Assembly (NCBI RefSeq): GCF_900115865.1
Contig: NZ_FOXY01000010.1
Location: forward strand, 1 to 64,000
Direction of reading: 5' to 3'
From: Donghicola eburneus
GTDB lineage: Bacteria > Pseudomonadota > Alphaproteobacteria > Rhodobacterales > Rhodobacteraceae
Length of the DNA: 64,000 nucleotides
A model generated the notes under the pieces. That model was given only the letters and a program-made list of their open reading frames with translations. It did no database searches and was not told the origin of the DNA. This document shows positions 24,145 to 32,280 of the stretch, in pieces; within the stretch, counting starts at the first letter, position 1, and each line of letters begins with the position of its first letter. A program made the position numbers and the translations under genes.

Positions 24145-24723
24145 ATGCACGGCTTGATTAATTGCGCGATCGAACGCTTTGTGCGGAATACCTACGGTGA
24201 TCAGACGTGGCGGATGGCCTGCGCTGCGGCGGCAGTGCCAGAGCAAAAGTTCGAGCCGCTTCTCACCTACGAGGACCCGCTGACTCAATCGCTGATCGCC
24301 TCTTGCGCCGAAGTCCTGCGCCGCACTCCGGACGAGGTTCTCGAGGATTTGGGCTCCTCGCTTATCTCGGGGGCGGGAGATGCGGCGGTCGCGACACGCC
24401 GATTGCTGCGTTTCTCCGGTCGTAGCTTTGTCGATTTTCTCTATGCTCTGGACGATCTGCCCGACCGGATTGCGCTGGCCGTACCTGACCTGAAACTACC
24501 GGAGCTGCATGTGGAAGAGCAGCGCCCCGACCTGTTTTACGTGAGCGCAGGCGAGGGCTGGCCCGGCTACCTCCATGTCGTCCACGGAGTCTTGCGCGCG
24601 ATGGCCGACGAATACGGTGTTCTCGTGCTCATCGACCTTGTCGATGGAAAGCCGGGGCTAGAGGTGCAGGTCATCGACATGGCGTTCACGGCGGGGCGCG
24701 CGTTTACCCTGCGCGCCGGATGA
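24145..24723 (+). CDS. H-NOX-like (HNOB) protein lacking the heme-ligand histidine
   Basis: A 192-aa protein with the H-NOX fold order: MHGLINCAIERFVRNTYGDQTW, then EDLGSSL, then LRFSGRSFVDFLYALDDL and the C-terminal GYLHVVHGVLRAMADEYG. In heme-binding H-NOX proteins the segment after LDxL carries the proximal histidine; here the position is Pro106 (LDDLPDR). The YxSxR heme-propionate motif reads YVSAG (132-136), so its arginine is also missing. It probably does not bind heme in the usual way. AAGGAGG precedes the ATG. It overlaps the GGDEF gene by 4 bases (ATGA), so the pair is translated together and likely forms a sensor-cyclase unit. Confidence 0.8.
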   Translation: MHGLINCAIERFVRNTYGDQTWRMACAAAAVPEQKFEPLLTYEDPLTQSLIASCAEVLRRTPDEVLEDLGSSLISGAGDAAVATRRLLRFSGRSFVDFLYALDDLPDRIALAVPDLKLPELHVEEQRPDLFYVSAGEGWPGYLHVVHGVLRAMADEYGVLVLIDLVDGKPGLEVQVIDMAFTAGRAFTLRAG

Positions 24724-25691
24724 CGATCTCGTCCCCCCAAACATCGCTGCTGGATCATCTATGCCCGCTGCATGCCGTTCTGGACGCAGAGGGGCAGATC
24801 ACATCCTCCGGGCCGACCCTGACCAAGATTGTGGGGGGCGATCCCCAAGGCCCGATTTTGGACCTGTTCGATCTGCGTAGACCCACGGGGCTGACCGATC
24901 CCCAGACCTTGGTGAAGACTCGAACGGATCGTCTGCTTTTGTCGCCCAAGACCCAGCCGGATCTCAAGATGAAGGGGGTCCTGCATCCTATGCAGGGCGG
25001 TGCCGTCTTGAACCTGTCTTTCGGCCTGTCTGTCCGAGAGGCGGTGCAAGCCTATGATCTGACCCAACACGACTTCCCCGAGACCGATTTAACGGTCGAG
25101 ATGCTATATATGATCGAGGCGAACACCTTGGCGATGACAGCTGCCATCGATGTGACCCGACGTCTGCAATCGGCGCGGCAGCGCGCGGAGTCGGCGTCGC
25201 ACACCGATCAGTTGACCGGCCTCTTGAACCGGCGCGGGTTGGAGGTGGCGGTCGACGCGCTCAAAGAGGGGACGGTGCCCTGCGCCCTCGTGCTCATGGA
25301 TCTGGATCACTTCAAATCGGTGAATGATACATTGGGCCATGCCGCAGGGGACCGCGTGCTAGAGCATGTTGCGAATCTCTTGCGGCGTTACACGCGCCAA
25401 AACGACGTGGTCGCGCGCTGCGGCGGAGATGAATTCACTCTTCTGATCCCTGAAATCACCGCACAAGATCTCAGTCAGAGACTGGACGCGCTCATTTCTG
25501 CTGTGAGCGCTCCCATAGAATTCGAGGGCCAAATGTGCCGCATCGGTGCCTCTGCGGGCTGGTCTGTTGTTGACGCGGCGGAACTCAAAGACTTTGAAAA
25601 CTTAGTAAAAATTACCGATGAGGCCCTTTATGCAGCCAAGCAAAGCGGGCGGAGTTGTCATCGTCCCGCGCAGGTCGCGCAAAAATTGTAA
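24720..25691 (+). CDS. Diguanylate cyclase with HNOBA-like N-terminal domain
   Basis: A 323-aa protein. Residues 1-140 resemble the H-NOX-associated (HNOBA) domain: PLHAVLDAEGQITSSGPTL, FDLRRP, MKGVLHPMQG and LTQHDFPETDLTVEMLYMIE. A short helix (EANTLAMTAAIDVTRRLQSA) links to a GGDEF domain (160-320) with TDQLTGLLNRRG, LVLMDLDHFKSVNDTLGHAAGD and an intact RCGGDEF active site. It should synthesise c-di-GMP under control of the H-NOX-like partner encoded just upstream. There is no EAL domain and no clear RxxD inhibitory site. Soluble, cytoplasmic. Confidence 0.85.
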   Translation: MTISSPQTSLLDHLCPLHAVLDAEGQITSSGPTLTKIVGGDPQGPILDLFDLRRPTGLTDPQTLVKTRTDRLLLSPKTQPDLKMKGVLHPMQGGAVLNLSFGLSVREAVQAYDLTQHDFPETDLTVEMLYMIEANTLAMTAAIDVTRRLQSARQRAESASHTDQLTGLLNRRGLEVAVDALKEGTVPCALVLMDLDHFKSVNDTLGHAAGDRVLEHVANLLRRYTRQNDVVARCGGDEFTLLIPEITAQDLSQRLDALISAVSAPIEFEGQMCRIGASAGWSVVDAAELKDFENLVKITDEALYAAKQSGRSCHRPAQVAQKL

Positions 25692-25820
25692 ATTACATCA
25701 GGGGCTTGCAAAATTTTCCTATTCGGCATTTTCATGAGGCGCTGCTTTTGGATTATTTCTATCCGTAAGTATGCCAAATGAAAAAGGGCGGCTCACTCGG
25801 CCGCACCGAAAGGGATGTAA

Positions 25821-26426
25821 ATGAGAGTTCTGTTGGCTGACGACCACGAATTGGTCGCGCAAACAATCGCGGCATATCTACGCTCAGAGATACATGCCGA
25901 TGTAACAGTGGTTCCCAATCTTCCAGAGGCCTTGCAGCAGGTCTCTATTCAACGCGCGTTCGATTTGGTGATGCTCGACCTCAATATGCCGGGTATGAAT
26001 CACCTCGAGGGGCTAGAGAAGATGTTGTCTGCGTCGGATGGGGCGCGGGTGGCGATTGTCTCTGGTCACAACGGGCGCATCATCGCAGAAGAAGCGATTG
26101 CGCGGGGGGCCTCTGGCTTCTTGCCCAAAACGATCGCGCCGGTTTCCATGATTTCCGCAATCCGTCTGATGGTGGCGGGCGAGGTGTTCTTGCCCTTTGC
26201 GTCACTCATCGCAGTGGACGAAGACACCGCAGCGGCGCCCCTCACACGCCGCGAGCTGCAAGTGCTTCAAGGGATCTGTGAAGGTAAATCCAACAAAGAG
26301 ATTGCCCGCACCCACGAACTGCAAGAGGTCACCGTCAAGCTGCACGTCAAAACCCTGAGCCGCAAGTTGGGGGCCAGAAACCGCACCCACGCGGCTATGA
26401 TCGCCCGAGACCGTCAGCTCTGCTGA
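25821..26426 (+). CDS. NarL/LuxR-type response regulator
   Basis: A 201-aa two-domain regulator. The receiver (residues 1-120) has the acidic ADDHE pair, the phospho-acceptor Asp53 in VMLDLNMPG, VSGHNG and the lysine in FLPKT. The C-terminal LuxR helix-turn-helix (about 135-195) reads LTRRELQVLQGICEGKSNKEI with VTVKLHVKTLSRKLGARNR. No histidine kinase is adjacent, so it is an orphan regulator. It stands 129 bases after the HNOBA-GGDEF gene and could belong to the same signalling theme, but has its own upstream region and terminator. Confidence 0.9.
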   Translation: MRVLLADDHELVAQTIAAYLRSEIHADVTVVPNLPEALQQVSIQRAFDLVMLDLNMPGMNHLEGLEKMLSASDGARVAIVSGHNGRIIAEEAIARGASGFLPKTIAPVSMISAIRLMVAGEVFLPFASLIAVDEDTAAAPLTRRELQVLQGICEGKSNKEIARTHELQEVTVKLHVKTLSRKLGARNRTHAAMIARDRQLC

Positions 26427-26454
26427 ACGGAAGATGGCAAAAAAAACACCAAAG

Positions 26455-26476
26455 ACGGCGTACGCGCCGTTTTTTT
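26455..26476 (+). terminator. Rho-independent terminator after the response regulator
   Basis: ACGGCG-TACG-CGCCGT followed by seven T. The opposite strand also carries an A/T-rich run, so it may serve the facing tRNA-Glu gene too. Confidence 0.85.
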
Positions 26477-26500
26477 GTGTCTGCACTGTCAGGAAGAAGG

Positions 26501-26575
26501 TGGCAGTCCGTAGGGGAATCGAACCCCTCTTTCCAGGTTGAAAACCTGGCGTCCTAACCGATAGACGAACGGACC
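26501..26575 (-). tRNA. tRNA-Glu (TTC), copy 1
   Basis: A 75-nt cloverleaf including encoded CCA; the anticodon loop reads GGTTTTCAACC on the minus strand (anticodon TTC) and the T-arm AGGGGTTCGATTCCCCT. Identical to the two copies that follow. Confidence 0.97.
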
Positions 26576-26707
26576 AGCCTTGGTGACGGGTGTTTACTGT
26601 TGGGGCGGTGTCTGTGCAAGAGAAAATCCGCAGATTTTGACAGTTTTTTGAACGCGCGAAGGCACATCAAAACCAAAGCAAATCTATGGAATTTCAATTG
26701 GGAAAAG

Positions 26708-26782
26708 TGGCAGTCCGTAGGGGAATCGAACCCCTCTTTCCAGGTTGAAAACCTGGCGTCCTAACCGATAGACGAACGGACC
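26708..26782 (-). tRNA. tRNA-Glu (TTC), copy 2
   Basis: Identical in all 75 bases to copies 1 and 3, anticodon TTC, CCA encoded. Its upstream flank (ATCCTGTCGGT in plus-strand reading) is shared with copy 3, showing that the duplication included leader DNA. Confidence 0.97.
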
Positions 26783-26890
26783 ATCCTGTCGGTAGGGCGC
26801 TATTTAACGCCCCGAGCGGCGGACGCAAGTGCCAATTTGCGCTGTCGCTACAATTTGTTTTCGCCCGCTTTCAGAGCCGTCAGAAAACAA

Positions 26891-26916
26891 AAAAGCCGCT
26901 CCGAAGAGCGGCTTTT
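26891..26916 (-). terminator. Terminator after tRNA-Glu copy 3
   Basis: AAAAGCCGCTC-CGAA-GAGCGGCTTTT: an 11-bp perfect stem with a tetraloop and T-runs on both strands, located between tRNA-Glu copies 2 and 3. Confidence 0.85.
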
Positions 26917-26929
26917 GACCCGACAACAG

Positions 26930-27004
26930 TGGCAGTCCGTAGGGGAATCGAACCCCTCTTTCCAGGTTGAAAACCTGGCGTCCTAACCGATAGACGAACG
27001 GACC
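26930..27004 (-). tRNA. tRNA-Glu (TTC), copy 3
   Basis: Identical 75-nt tRNA with anticodon TTC and encoded CCA, followed on its strand by a strong terminator. It is the first of three tandem genes on the minus strand. Confidence 0.97.
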
Positions 27005-27139
27005 ATCCTGTCGGTGAAGGGGTATTTACTGTTCTGCGCAGCTCGGTGCAAGCACAAAATGCAGAACACAGCATGATTTTTCAGAAACCCGAAAAATCAC
27101 GTGATAACAAAGCGGTATTTGAAAGCTCTGCGCGGGATT

Positions 27140-28888
27140 TCAGCCTTCGGACGCGGGCGCCGCATCTTCGAGCCGCAATTGAACGCTGGTGCGCCCTTGC
27201 CAGTGATTCAGTTCCAGACGACCGGCGAGATGGAACGGCGCGCCATTATGATTTTCGAGCCGCGTCCCGAGGTCCGTATCATACGCGCCAAAGCAAATGC
27301 CCTGCAGGCGTCCCCCCATGCCGTCGGACACGGTAAGCCGCAAATGGCTTTCGCCGACGCGCTTGGCAAAGGTGATCTTGCAAGAGGGCAGGGCAAAGCG
27401 CGGCCCCGGCGCACCCGCGCCATAGGGCCCCGCCGATTCCAGTTGCTCGATCAGTTCTGGTGTCGCAGCGCCGGGCATGATCGGGGAATCGATGCGCAGC
27501 GCGCGCGGACCGCCAGCCCCAGCGCCTTGGCGTTCTAGCAGTTCTGACAGCCGCGCCATCGCGGGCTCCAACTGCTCTTGCGAGACGGTCAGACCAGCCG
27601 CCATCTTGTGGCCGCCGCCCTTGAGCAGCAGTCCCTCTTGGGTCAGCTTGTGGATTGAAGCCCCCAGATCAACGCCATTCACCGAGCGGCCCGACCCTTT
27701 GCCTTCGCCATCCGCGAAACCGATCACGACCGAGGGGCGGTTGGTCGCCTCTTTCAAGCGCGAGGCGACGATACCCACGACGCCCGGATGCCAGCCGTCG
27801 CCCGCAGCCCAGACCAAAGGGAGCTCCAGACCGCGCCCCTCGGCTTGTTCCATCGCGGCGGCGCGCACGGCGGCCTCGATCTCTCGGCGTTCTGTGTTGT
27901 AGCCATCCAGCCGGTCGGCCAAAGCGCGTGCTTCATGTGGATCTGCGCAGGCCAACAGGCGCGCCCCCAAATCGGCTTGGCCCACGCGGCCACCGGCATT
28001 CACGCGCGGTCCCAAAACAAAGCCAAGCGAATAAGAGGTCGGCGCAGTGTCCATCCGCGACACGTCGCACAGGGCAACCAGACCGGGCCGTTCGCGCCGC
28101 GCCATGATCGCCAGCCCCTGACGGACGAGCGCGCGGTTCACCCCGATCAGCGGGGCCACGTCCGCAACAGTCGCCAACGCCACCAGATCGAGCAGGCCCA
28201 TCAGGTCGGGCCCTTTGGCACCTTCCTCGCGCAGCTGTCGTCCCGCCTCGACCAACATCAAGAACACGACGCCCGCCGCGCACAAATGTGCCAGATCACC
28301 GGACTCATCCTGCCGGTTCGGGTTCACCACCGCCACGCAATCAGGCAGGGTCTCTAGCCCCATGTGGTGATCCAACACGATGACGTCCGCGCCTTGGGCC
28401 GCCGCGATCGGTTCGAAAGACAGGGTCCCGCAATCGACACAGATGATCAGGTCATGATCCCGCGCCAGCGCCTGCATGGCGGGCACGTTGGGGCCGTAGC
28501 CCTCGTCAATACGGTCTGGGATATAGAGCGTCGCCTCGCGCCCCATCGCCCGCAGCCACACCAGCAGCAGCGCCGCTGAGCTGCCCCCATCCACGTCGTA
28601 ATCACCGAAAACCGCAATCTTTTCGCGCCGTTTGACCGCAGCCAAAAACCGGCGCGTCGCGACCTCCATGTCCCGCATCGAGCGCGGGTCAGGCAGCAGG
28701 TCACGCAGCTGAGGACGCAGATACTTTTCCGCACCATCCGCAGAGACCCCGAGCCGCGCCATCACACGGCACAGCGGCTCTGGCAGGCCGGTCTGTTGGG
28801 CCATGGCCAGTCCCAAACGCTCCACTTCGGGGCCGGGCCCCTCCCATGTGCGTCCGGTGAGCGAATACTCTACGTCCAGAAAAGCCAA
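27140..28888 (-). CDS. recJ: Single-stranded-DNA-specific exonuclease RecJ
   Basis: A 582-aa DHH-superfamily 5'-3' exonuclease used in recombination and mismatch repair. The DHH phosphoesterase core is visible: FGDYDVDGGSSAALLL (near residue 95), ICVDCGT (near 150), VIVLDHHMG (near 170) and the later VNPNRQDESG. The DHHA1 domain has GKGSGRSVNGVDLGASIHKL and GGHKMAAGLTV, and an OB-fold region closes the protein (FALPSCKITFAKRVGESHLRL). It lies one base downstream of glpX in a hom-glpX-recJ operon. Confidence 0.95.
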   Translation of the reverse strand: MAFLDVEYSLTGRTWEGPGPEVERLGLAMAQQTGLPEPLCRVMARLGVSADGAEKYLRPQLRDLLPDPRSMRDMEVATRRFLAAVKRREKIAVFGDYDVDGGSSAALLLVWLRAMGREATLYIPDRIDEGYGPNVPAMQALARDHDLIICVDCGTLSFEPIAAAQGADVIVLDHHMGLETLPDCVAVVNPNRQDESGDLAHLCAAGVVFLMLVEAGRQLREEGAKGPDLMGLLDLVALATVADVAPLIGVNRALVRQGLAIMARRERPGLVALCDVSRMDTAPTSYSLGFVLGPRVNAGGRVGQADLGARLLACADPHEARALADRLDGYNTERREIEAAVRAAAMEQAEGRGLELPLVWAAGDGWHPGVVGIVASRLKEATNRPSVVIGFADGEGKGSGRSVNGVDLGASIHKLTQEGLLLKGGGHKMAAGLTVSQEQLEPAMARLSELLERQGAGAGGPRALRIDSPIMPGAATPELIEQLESAGPYGAGAPGPRFALPSCKITFAKRVGESHLRLTVSDGMGGRLQGICFGAYDTDLGTRLENHNGAPFHLAGRLELNHWQGRTSVQLRLEDAAPASEG

Positions 28889-28889
28889 A

Positions 28890-29852
28890 TCAGCTGCGTG
28901 TCCTCGGAATACGGTAGCTCATGCGCCGGATGGATCCGGTTTTGCTGCGCATCAGCAGGGTTTCGGTCTGCACATAGCGCGGGGCACGGATCATGCCGCG
29001 CAGCAGGCTGGAATTCGTCACGCCGGTTGCGGCAAAAATCACGTGGTCGGTGACCAGTTCATCCCGCGTATAAACGCGATCCAACTCGCGATTCCCGAAG
29101 GAGCGGGCGAGGTGGCGTTCATCTTCATTTCGATAGATCAGCTGCCCATAGAAATGCCCGTCCAAGCATTTCAGCGCCGCCGCCGCCAGCACACCTTCGG
29201 GGGCGCCGCCGGACCCCATATACATGTCGATGCCGGTGTCTTCGGGCTCTGCGCAGTTGATGACCGCAGAGATGTCGCCGTCAGTGATCAGACGCACAGC
29301 CGCGCCGGTGTCGCGCAGCTCGTCGATCATGGGCATATGGCGCGGACGCTCCAGCATACAGACGGTCACATCCTTGGGCGCGCAGCCTTTGGCTTTGGCC
29401 AAGGCTTCGATGCGCTGGGTCGGAGTCATGTCCAGCGTGACCGTATCCGGCGCATATGTGCCGCTAAAGGCCAGCTTTTCCATGTAGATATTCGGAACCT
29501 GCGTGATCGACCCCTTGGGCGCCATTGCGATCACGCTCATGGCGTTGGGCAGATCTTTGGCGGCGAGCGTTGTTCCCTCTAGTGGGTCCACGGCCACGTC
29601 AAGCTCAGGACCATCGCCGTTTCCGACCGAAGCGCCCACGCCCATGCGGTCTGTGTCGGTTTCACCGATCACAACGGTCCCGCGCAGGTCCAGACGGCTA
29701 AGCTCGGTTTCCATTGCCGCACCGGCCGCTTTATCCGCCGCGCGCTCATCGCCGCGCCCGATCAGATCTTCGGTGGCAAGAGCTGCTTTTTCGGCAACGC
29801 GCCCCAGTCCAAGGGCGAGCATACGGTCCTGAAAATCATCCGGCGCAGACAT
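28890..29852 (-). CDS. glpX: Fructose-1,6-bisphosphatase, class II
   Basis: A 320-aa GlpX-type phosphatase that hydrolyses fructose 1,6-bisphosphate to fructose 6-phosphate in gluconeogenesis. ATEDLIGRGDERAADKAA (residues 26-43), GTVVIGETDTDRMGVGAS (57-74) and the metal site VAVDPLEGTT (near 85) are typical, as are DVTVCMLERPRH and YMGSGGAPEGVLAAAAL further on. GAAGTTTTTATG follows AAAAAGGA, a fair ribosome site. It is the middle gene of hom-glpX-recJ, an order often seen in Rhodobacteraceae. Confidence 0.95.
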   Translation of the reverse strand: MSAPDDFQDRMLALGLGRVAEKAALATEDLIGRGDERAADKAAGAAMETELSRLDLRGTVVIGETDTDRMGVGASVGNGDGPELDVAVDPLEGTTLAAKDLPNAMSVIAMAPKGSITQVPNIYMEKLAFSGTYAPDTVTLDMTPTQRIEALAKAKGCAPKDVTVCMLERPRHMPMIDELRDTGAAVRLITDGDISAVINCAEPEDTGIDMYMGSGGAPEGVLAAAALKCLDGHFYGQLIYRNEDERHLARSFGNRELDRVYTRDELVTDHVIFAATGVTNSSLLRGMIRAPRYVQTETLLMRSKTGSIRRMSYRIPRTRS

Positions 29853-29915
29853 AAAAACTTCCTTTTTGGTAATACGCCCCGCCTCTAGCCTATCGAAACA
29901 GGGCGCAAAAGTCAG

Positions 29916-31202
29916 TTAAACCTGCTCAATCCGCAGAGCGACGGGCTCTGCGTCCAAGACATTGGTCGCAGGCAGCGCCGCCAGTGCGCTGTCCAGAGAA
30001 TCGCGAGTGCACTTGTGGGTCACGATCAGCACAGACGCGGTCGACTCGTTGTGTGCGGTCTGGCGCATCCGGTCGATCGAGATGCCAGCTTCGCCCAGAA
30101 TGGTCGCAACTTTGGCCAGCGCTCCGGGTTTGTCGGCCAATTCCATGCGCAGATAGTAGGGGGCAGGGACCGCACTGCGGGCCGACTCCGCCTGAACCAA
30201 CTGGTCCGCCGGAACGCCAAAGGTCGCGATCTTCAGACCGCGTGCGATATCGCAGATGTCGCCCATCACAGCGCTTGCGGTCGGACCTTCGCCCGCGCCG
30301 GCACCGCGCAGCACGATCTGGCCGACGCTGTCCCCTTCGAGGATGCACATGTTGGTCGGCCCTTCGAGCGCGCCGAGGGGCGAATTCGCAGGCACCAGAC
30401 AAGGCGACATACGGCTTTCCAGACCACGGCCAGACATCTGTGCGACGCCCAGCAGCTTGATCCGGTAGCCCATGTCGCGCGCATGGCGGATGTCGGAAAT
30501 CGAAATGCGCTCAATGCCTTCAATCTCGATCCCGTTGAAGTCCACCTGCGTGCCAAACGCGATCGACGCCAGAATGGCCAGCTTGTGGCCCGCGTCGATG
30601 CCGCCCACGTCCAAGGTCGGGTCCGCCTCGAGGTAGCCAAGCGCGTTGGCCTCGTCAAAGACGGTCTCGTAGGTCAGGCCCGCGCTTTCCATGCGGGTCA
30701 GGATGTAGTTGCAGGTGCCGTTCATCACGCCCATGACGCGGGTGATCTGGTTGCCTGCCAAGCTCTCGGTCAAGGTCTTGATGACAGGGATGCCGCCAGC
30801 GACCGCCGCTTCGAACCGCAGATTCACGCCTGCGCCCTCGGCCTCTTCGGCGAGTGCCTGACCGTGCACGGCCAGCATCGCCTTGTTGGCGGTGACCACG
30901 TGCTTGCCCGCTTTCAGGGCGGCTTCGGTCGCGGCTTTGGCGGGGCCATCGCTGCCACCCATCAGTTCGACGAACACGTCCACATCATCGCGGGTCGCCA
31001 GCGCAACGGGATCGTCTTCCCATGCGAAACCGCTCAGGCTGACGCCGCGATCCTTGTCACGGGTGCGCGCGGACACGGCGCTGATTTCGATCTTGCGACC
31101 GGTGCGGGCGGACAGCAATTCGGCTTGCTGTTTCACGATCTTGACGACGCCGATGCCGACGGTGCCCAGACCGGCAATGCCAAGGCGCAGGGGTTGGGTC
31201 AT
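29916..31202 (-). CDS. hom: Homoserine dehydrogenase
   Basis: A 428-aa enzyme reducing aspartate semialdehyde to homoserine for threonine and methionine synthesis. Residues 1-130 form the NAD(P)-binding domain (GIAGLGTVGIGVVKIV; ELMGGSDGPA; VTANKAMLAVHG). The catalytic part contains EAAVAGGIPVIKTL, GVMNGTCNYILTRM and LDVGGIDAGHKLAILASIAFG with the catalytic Asp/Lys. A C-terminal ACT domain (about 350-428; LRMELADKPGALAKVATILG) suggests feedback control by threonine. GGAGG precedes the start. It is the first gene of the glpX-recJ operon. Confidence 0.95.
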   Translation of the reverse strand: MTQPLRLGIAGLGTVGIGVVKIVKQQAELLSARTGRKIEISAVSARTRDKDRGVSLSGFAWEDDPVALATRDDVDVFVELMGGSDGPAKAATEAALKAGKHVVTANKAMLAVHGQALAEEAEGAGVNLRFEAAVAGGIPVIKTLTESLAGNQITRVMGVMNGTCNYILTRMESAGLTYETVFDEANALGYLEADPTLDVGGIDAGHKLAILASIAFGTQVDFNGIEIEGIERISISDIRHARDMGYRIKLLGVAQMSGRGLESRMSPCLVPANSPLGALEGPTNMCILEGDSVGQIVLRGAGAGEGPTASAVMGDICDIARGLKIATFGVPADQLVQAESARSAVPAPYYLRMELADKPGALAKVATILGEAGISIDRMRQTAHNESTASVLIVTHKCTRDSLDSALAALPATNVLDAEPVALRIEQV

Positions 31203-31312
31203 CGGAGCCTCCAGTTTTTCTGTCTTTGGTTAGTTCTGATCGCGCGCCATCTAGCCGCTTTTGTGGACCGCTTCAATGCGGCGCAGGGGCTATTGGCGCA
31301 ATAGACGCAGGT

Positions 31313-31537
31313 TTATTGGGCCTGAGCCGCCAACCGGTCGGCCCGCGCCTGCAGCGCCGCCATGGATTCGTCGTCCGAGTCCGTCGGCGCGGGGGCAGAG
31401 ATGCCGGGGGTCAACGTGATCAGGTCAGGGTAGGGGGCCGTCTCGACATAGGCGCTCTCGACCTCGGTCAGGTCGGGCATCGGCTCGCATGCCGCCAATA
31501 GGCAGGCAAGGCTGGCAAAGCAGATGATCGGGCGCAT
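31313..31537 (-). CDS. Small putative lipoprotein
   Basis: A 74-aa protein with a signal peptide and lipobox LLAAC (Cys17), so it is probably lipid-anchored. The mature part is acidic and rich in Asp, Ala and Pro, with a helical C-terminus (MAALQARADRLAAQ). GGAGAG lies before the ATG. No family recognised. It is upstream of hom on the same strand, 110 bases apart, and divergent from a TetR gene. Confidence 0.65.
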   Translation of the reverse strand: MRPIICFASLACLLAACEPMPDLTEVESAYVETAPYPDLITLTPGISAPAPTDSDDESMAALQARADRLAAQAQ

Positions 31538-31622
31538 GCGGGCTCTCCGTCGGCAATCAAATGGTTCAGACCTGCATAGGCAGACCCGACCTTCGCATCA
31601 AGCACGAACGGAGGGCTTTGCC

Positions 31623-32240
31623 ATGAACGTCCGTTCAGTTATTGATGGGGATATGGCACGTACCACAGGCTCTCATTCCGACATCACTGGTCCCCGCATC
31701 CGCGAGGTCGCCCTGCGTCTTTTCGCAGCCGAAGGCTATGCTGCCGTTTCCATGCGGAAAATCGCAGCCGAGGTGGGGGTGCAGGCAGGGGCGCTGTACA
31801 ACTACACCCCCGATAAACAGAGCCTGCTGTTCGATCTGATGCACAGCCACATGGAGGACCTGCTGGCTGCGCGGTCTGAGGCTGGCACCACAGGCACGCC
31901 GACGGATCGACTCGAGGCGTTCACGCGGTTTCACATCAGCTATCACGAAGAGCGCCCGCACGAGATTTTCATCGCCTACATGGAGCTGCGAAACCTGACC
32001 CCCGAGAATTTTGCGGTGATCGAAGAATTGCGCGGCAAATACGAGGATGAACTCTCGGGCATTCTGCGCGCAGGGGTCGAGGCGGGTGAATTCACTCTGG
32101 TCGATCCGCGCGTGGCAACCCGCGCCATCATTTCGATGCTGAACGGTGTGACCACGTGGTACCGCCGCGAAGGGCGCCTGACCCTGACCGAGGTTGAAAC
32201 GATCTACTGGGACATGGTGCGCAAGGCTGTCGGGGCCTGA
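31623..32240 (+). CDS. TetR/AcrR family transcriptional regulator
   Basis: A 205-aa regulator. The helix-turn-helix lies at residues 25-70 (IREVALRLFAAEGYAAVSM and VGVQAGALYNYTPDKQSLL). The ligand domain contains EERPHEIFIAYMELRNLTPENF and IISMLNGVTTWYRREGRL, the pattern of the TetR_C group that often controls acyl-CoA or branched-chain catabolism. GGAGGGC before the ATG at 31623 decides the start. No obvious target gene is next to it. Confidence 0.85.
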   Translation: MNVRSVIDGDMARTTGSHSDITGPRIREVALRLFAAEGYAAVSMRKIAAEVGVQAGALYNYTPDKQSLLFDLMHSHMEDLLAARSEAGTTGTPTDRLEAFTRFHISYHEERPHEIFIAYMELRNLTPENFAVIEELRGKYEDELSGILRAGVEAGEFTLVDPRVATRAIISMLNGVTTWYRREGRLTLTEVETIYWDMVRKAVGA

Positions 32241-32249
32241 AACGCAAAA

Positions 32250-32270
32250 CCCCCGCGCAGCGCGCAGGGG
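32250..32270. terminator. Hairpin between convergent TetR and pirin genes
   Basis: CCCC-C-GCGC-AGC-GCGC-A-GGGG folds with one internal mismatch between two convergent stops; A-rich DNA flanks the left side. It could serve both genes. Confidence 0.5.
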
Positions 32271-32280
32271 CCAAAGCTGT

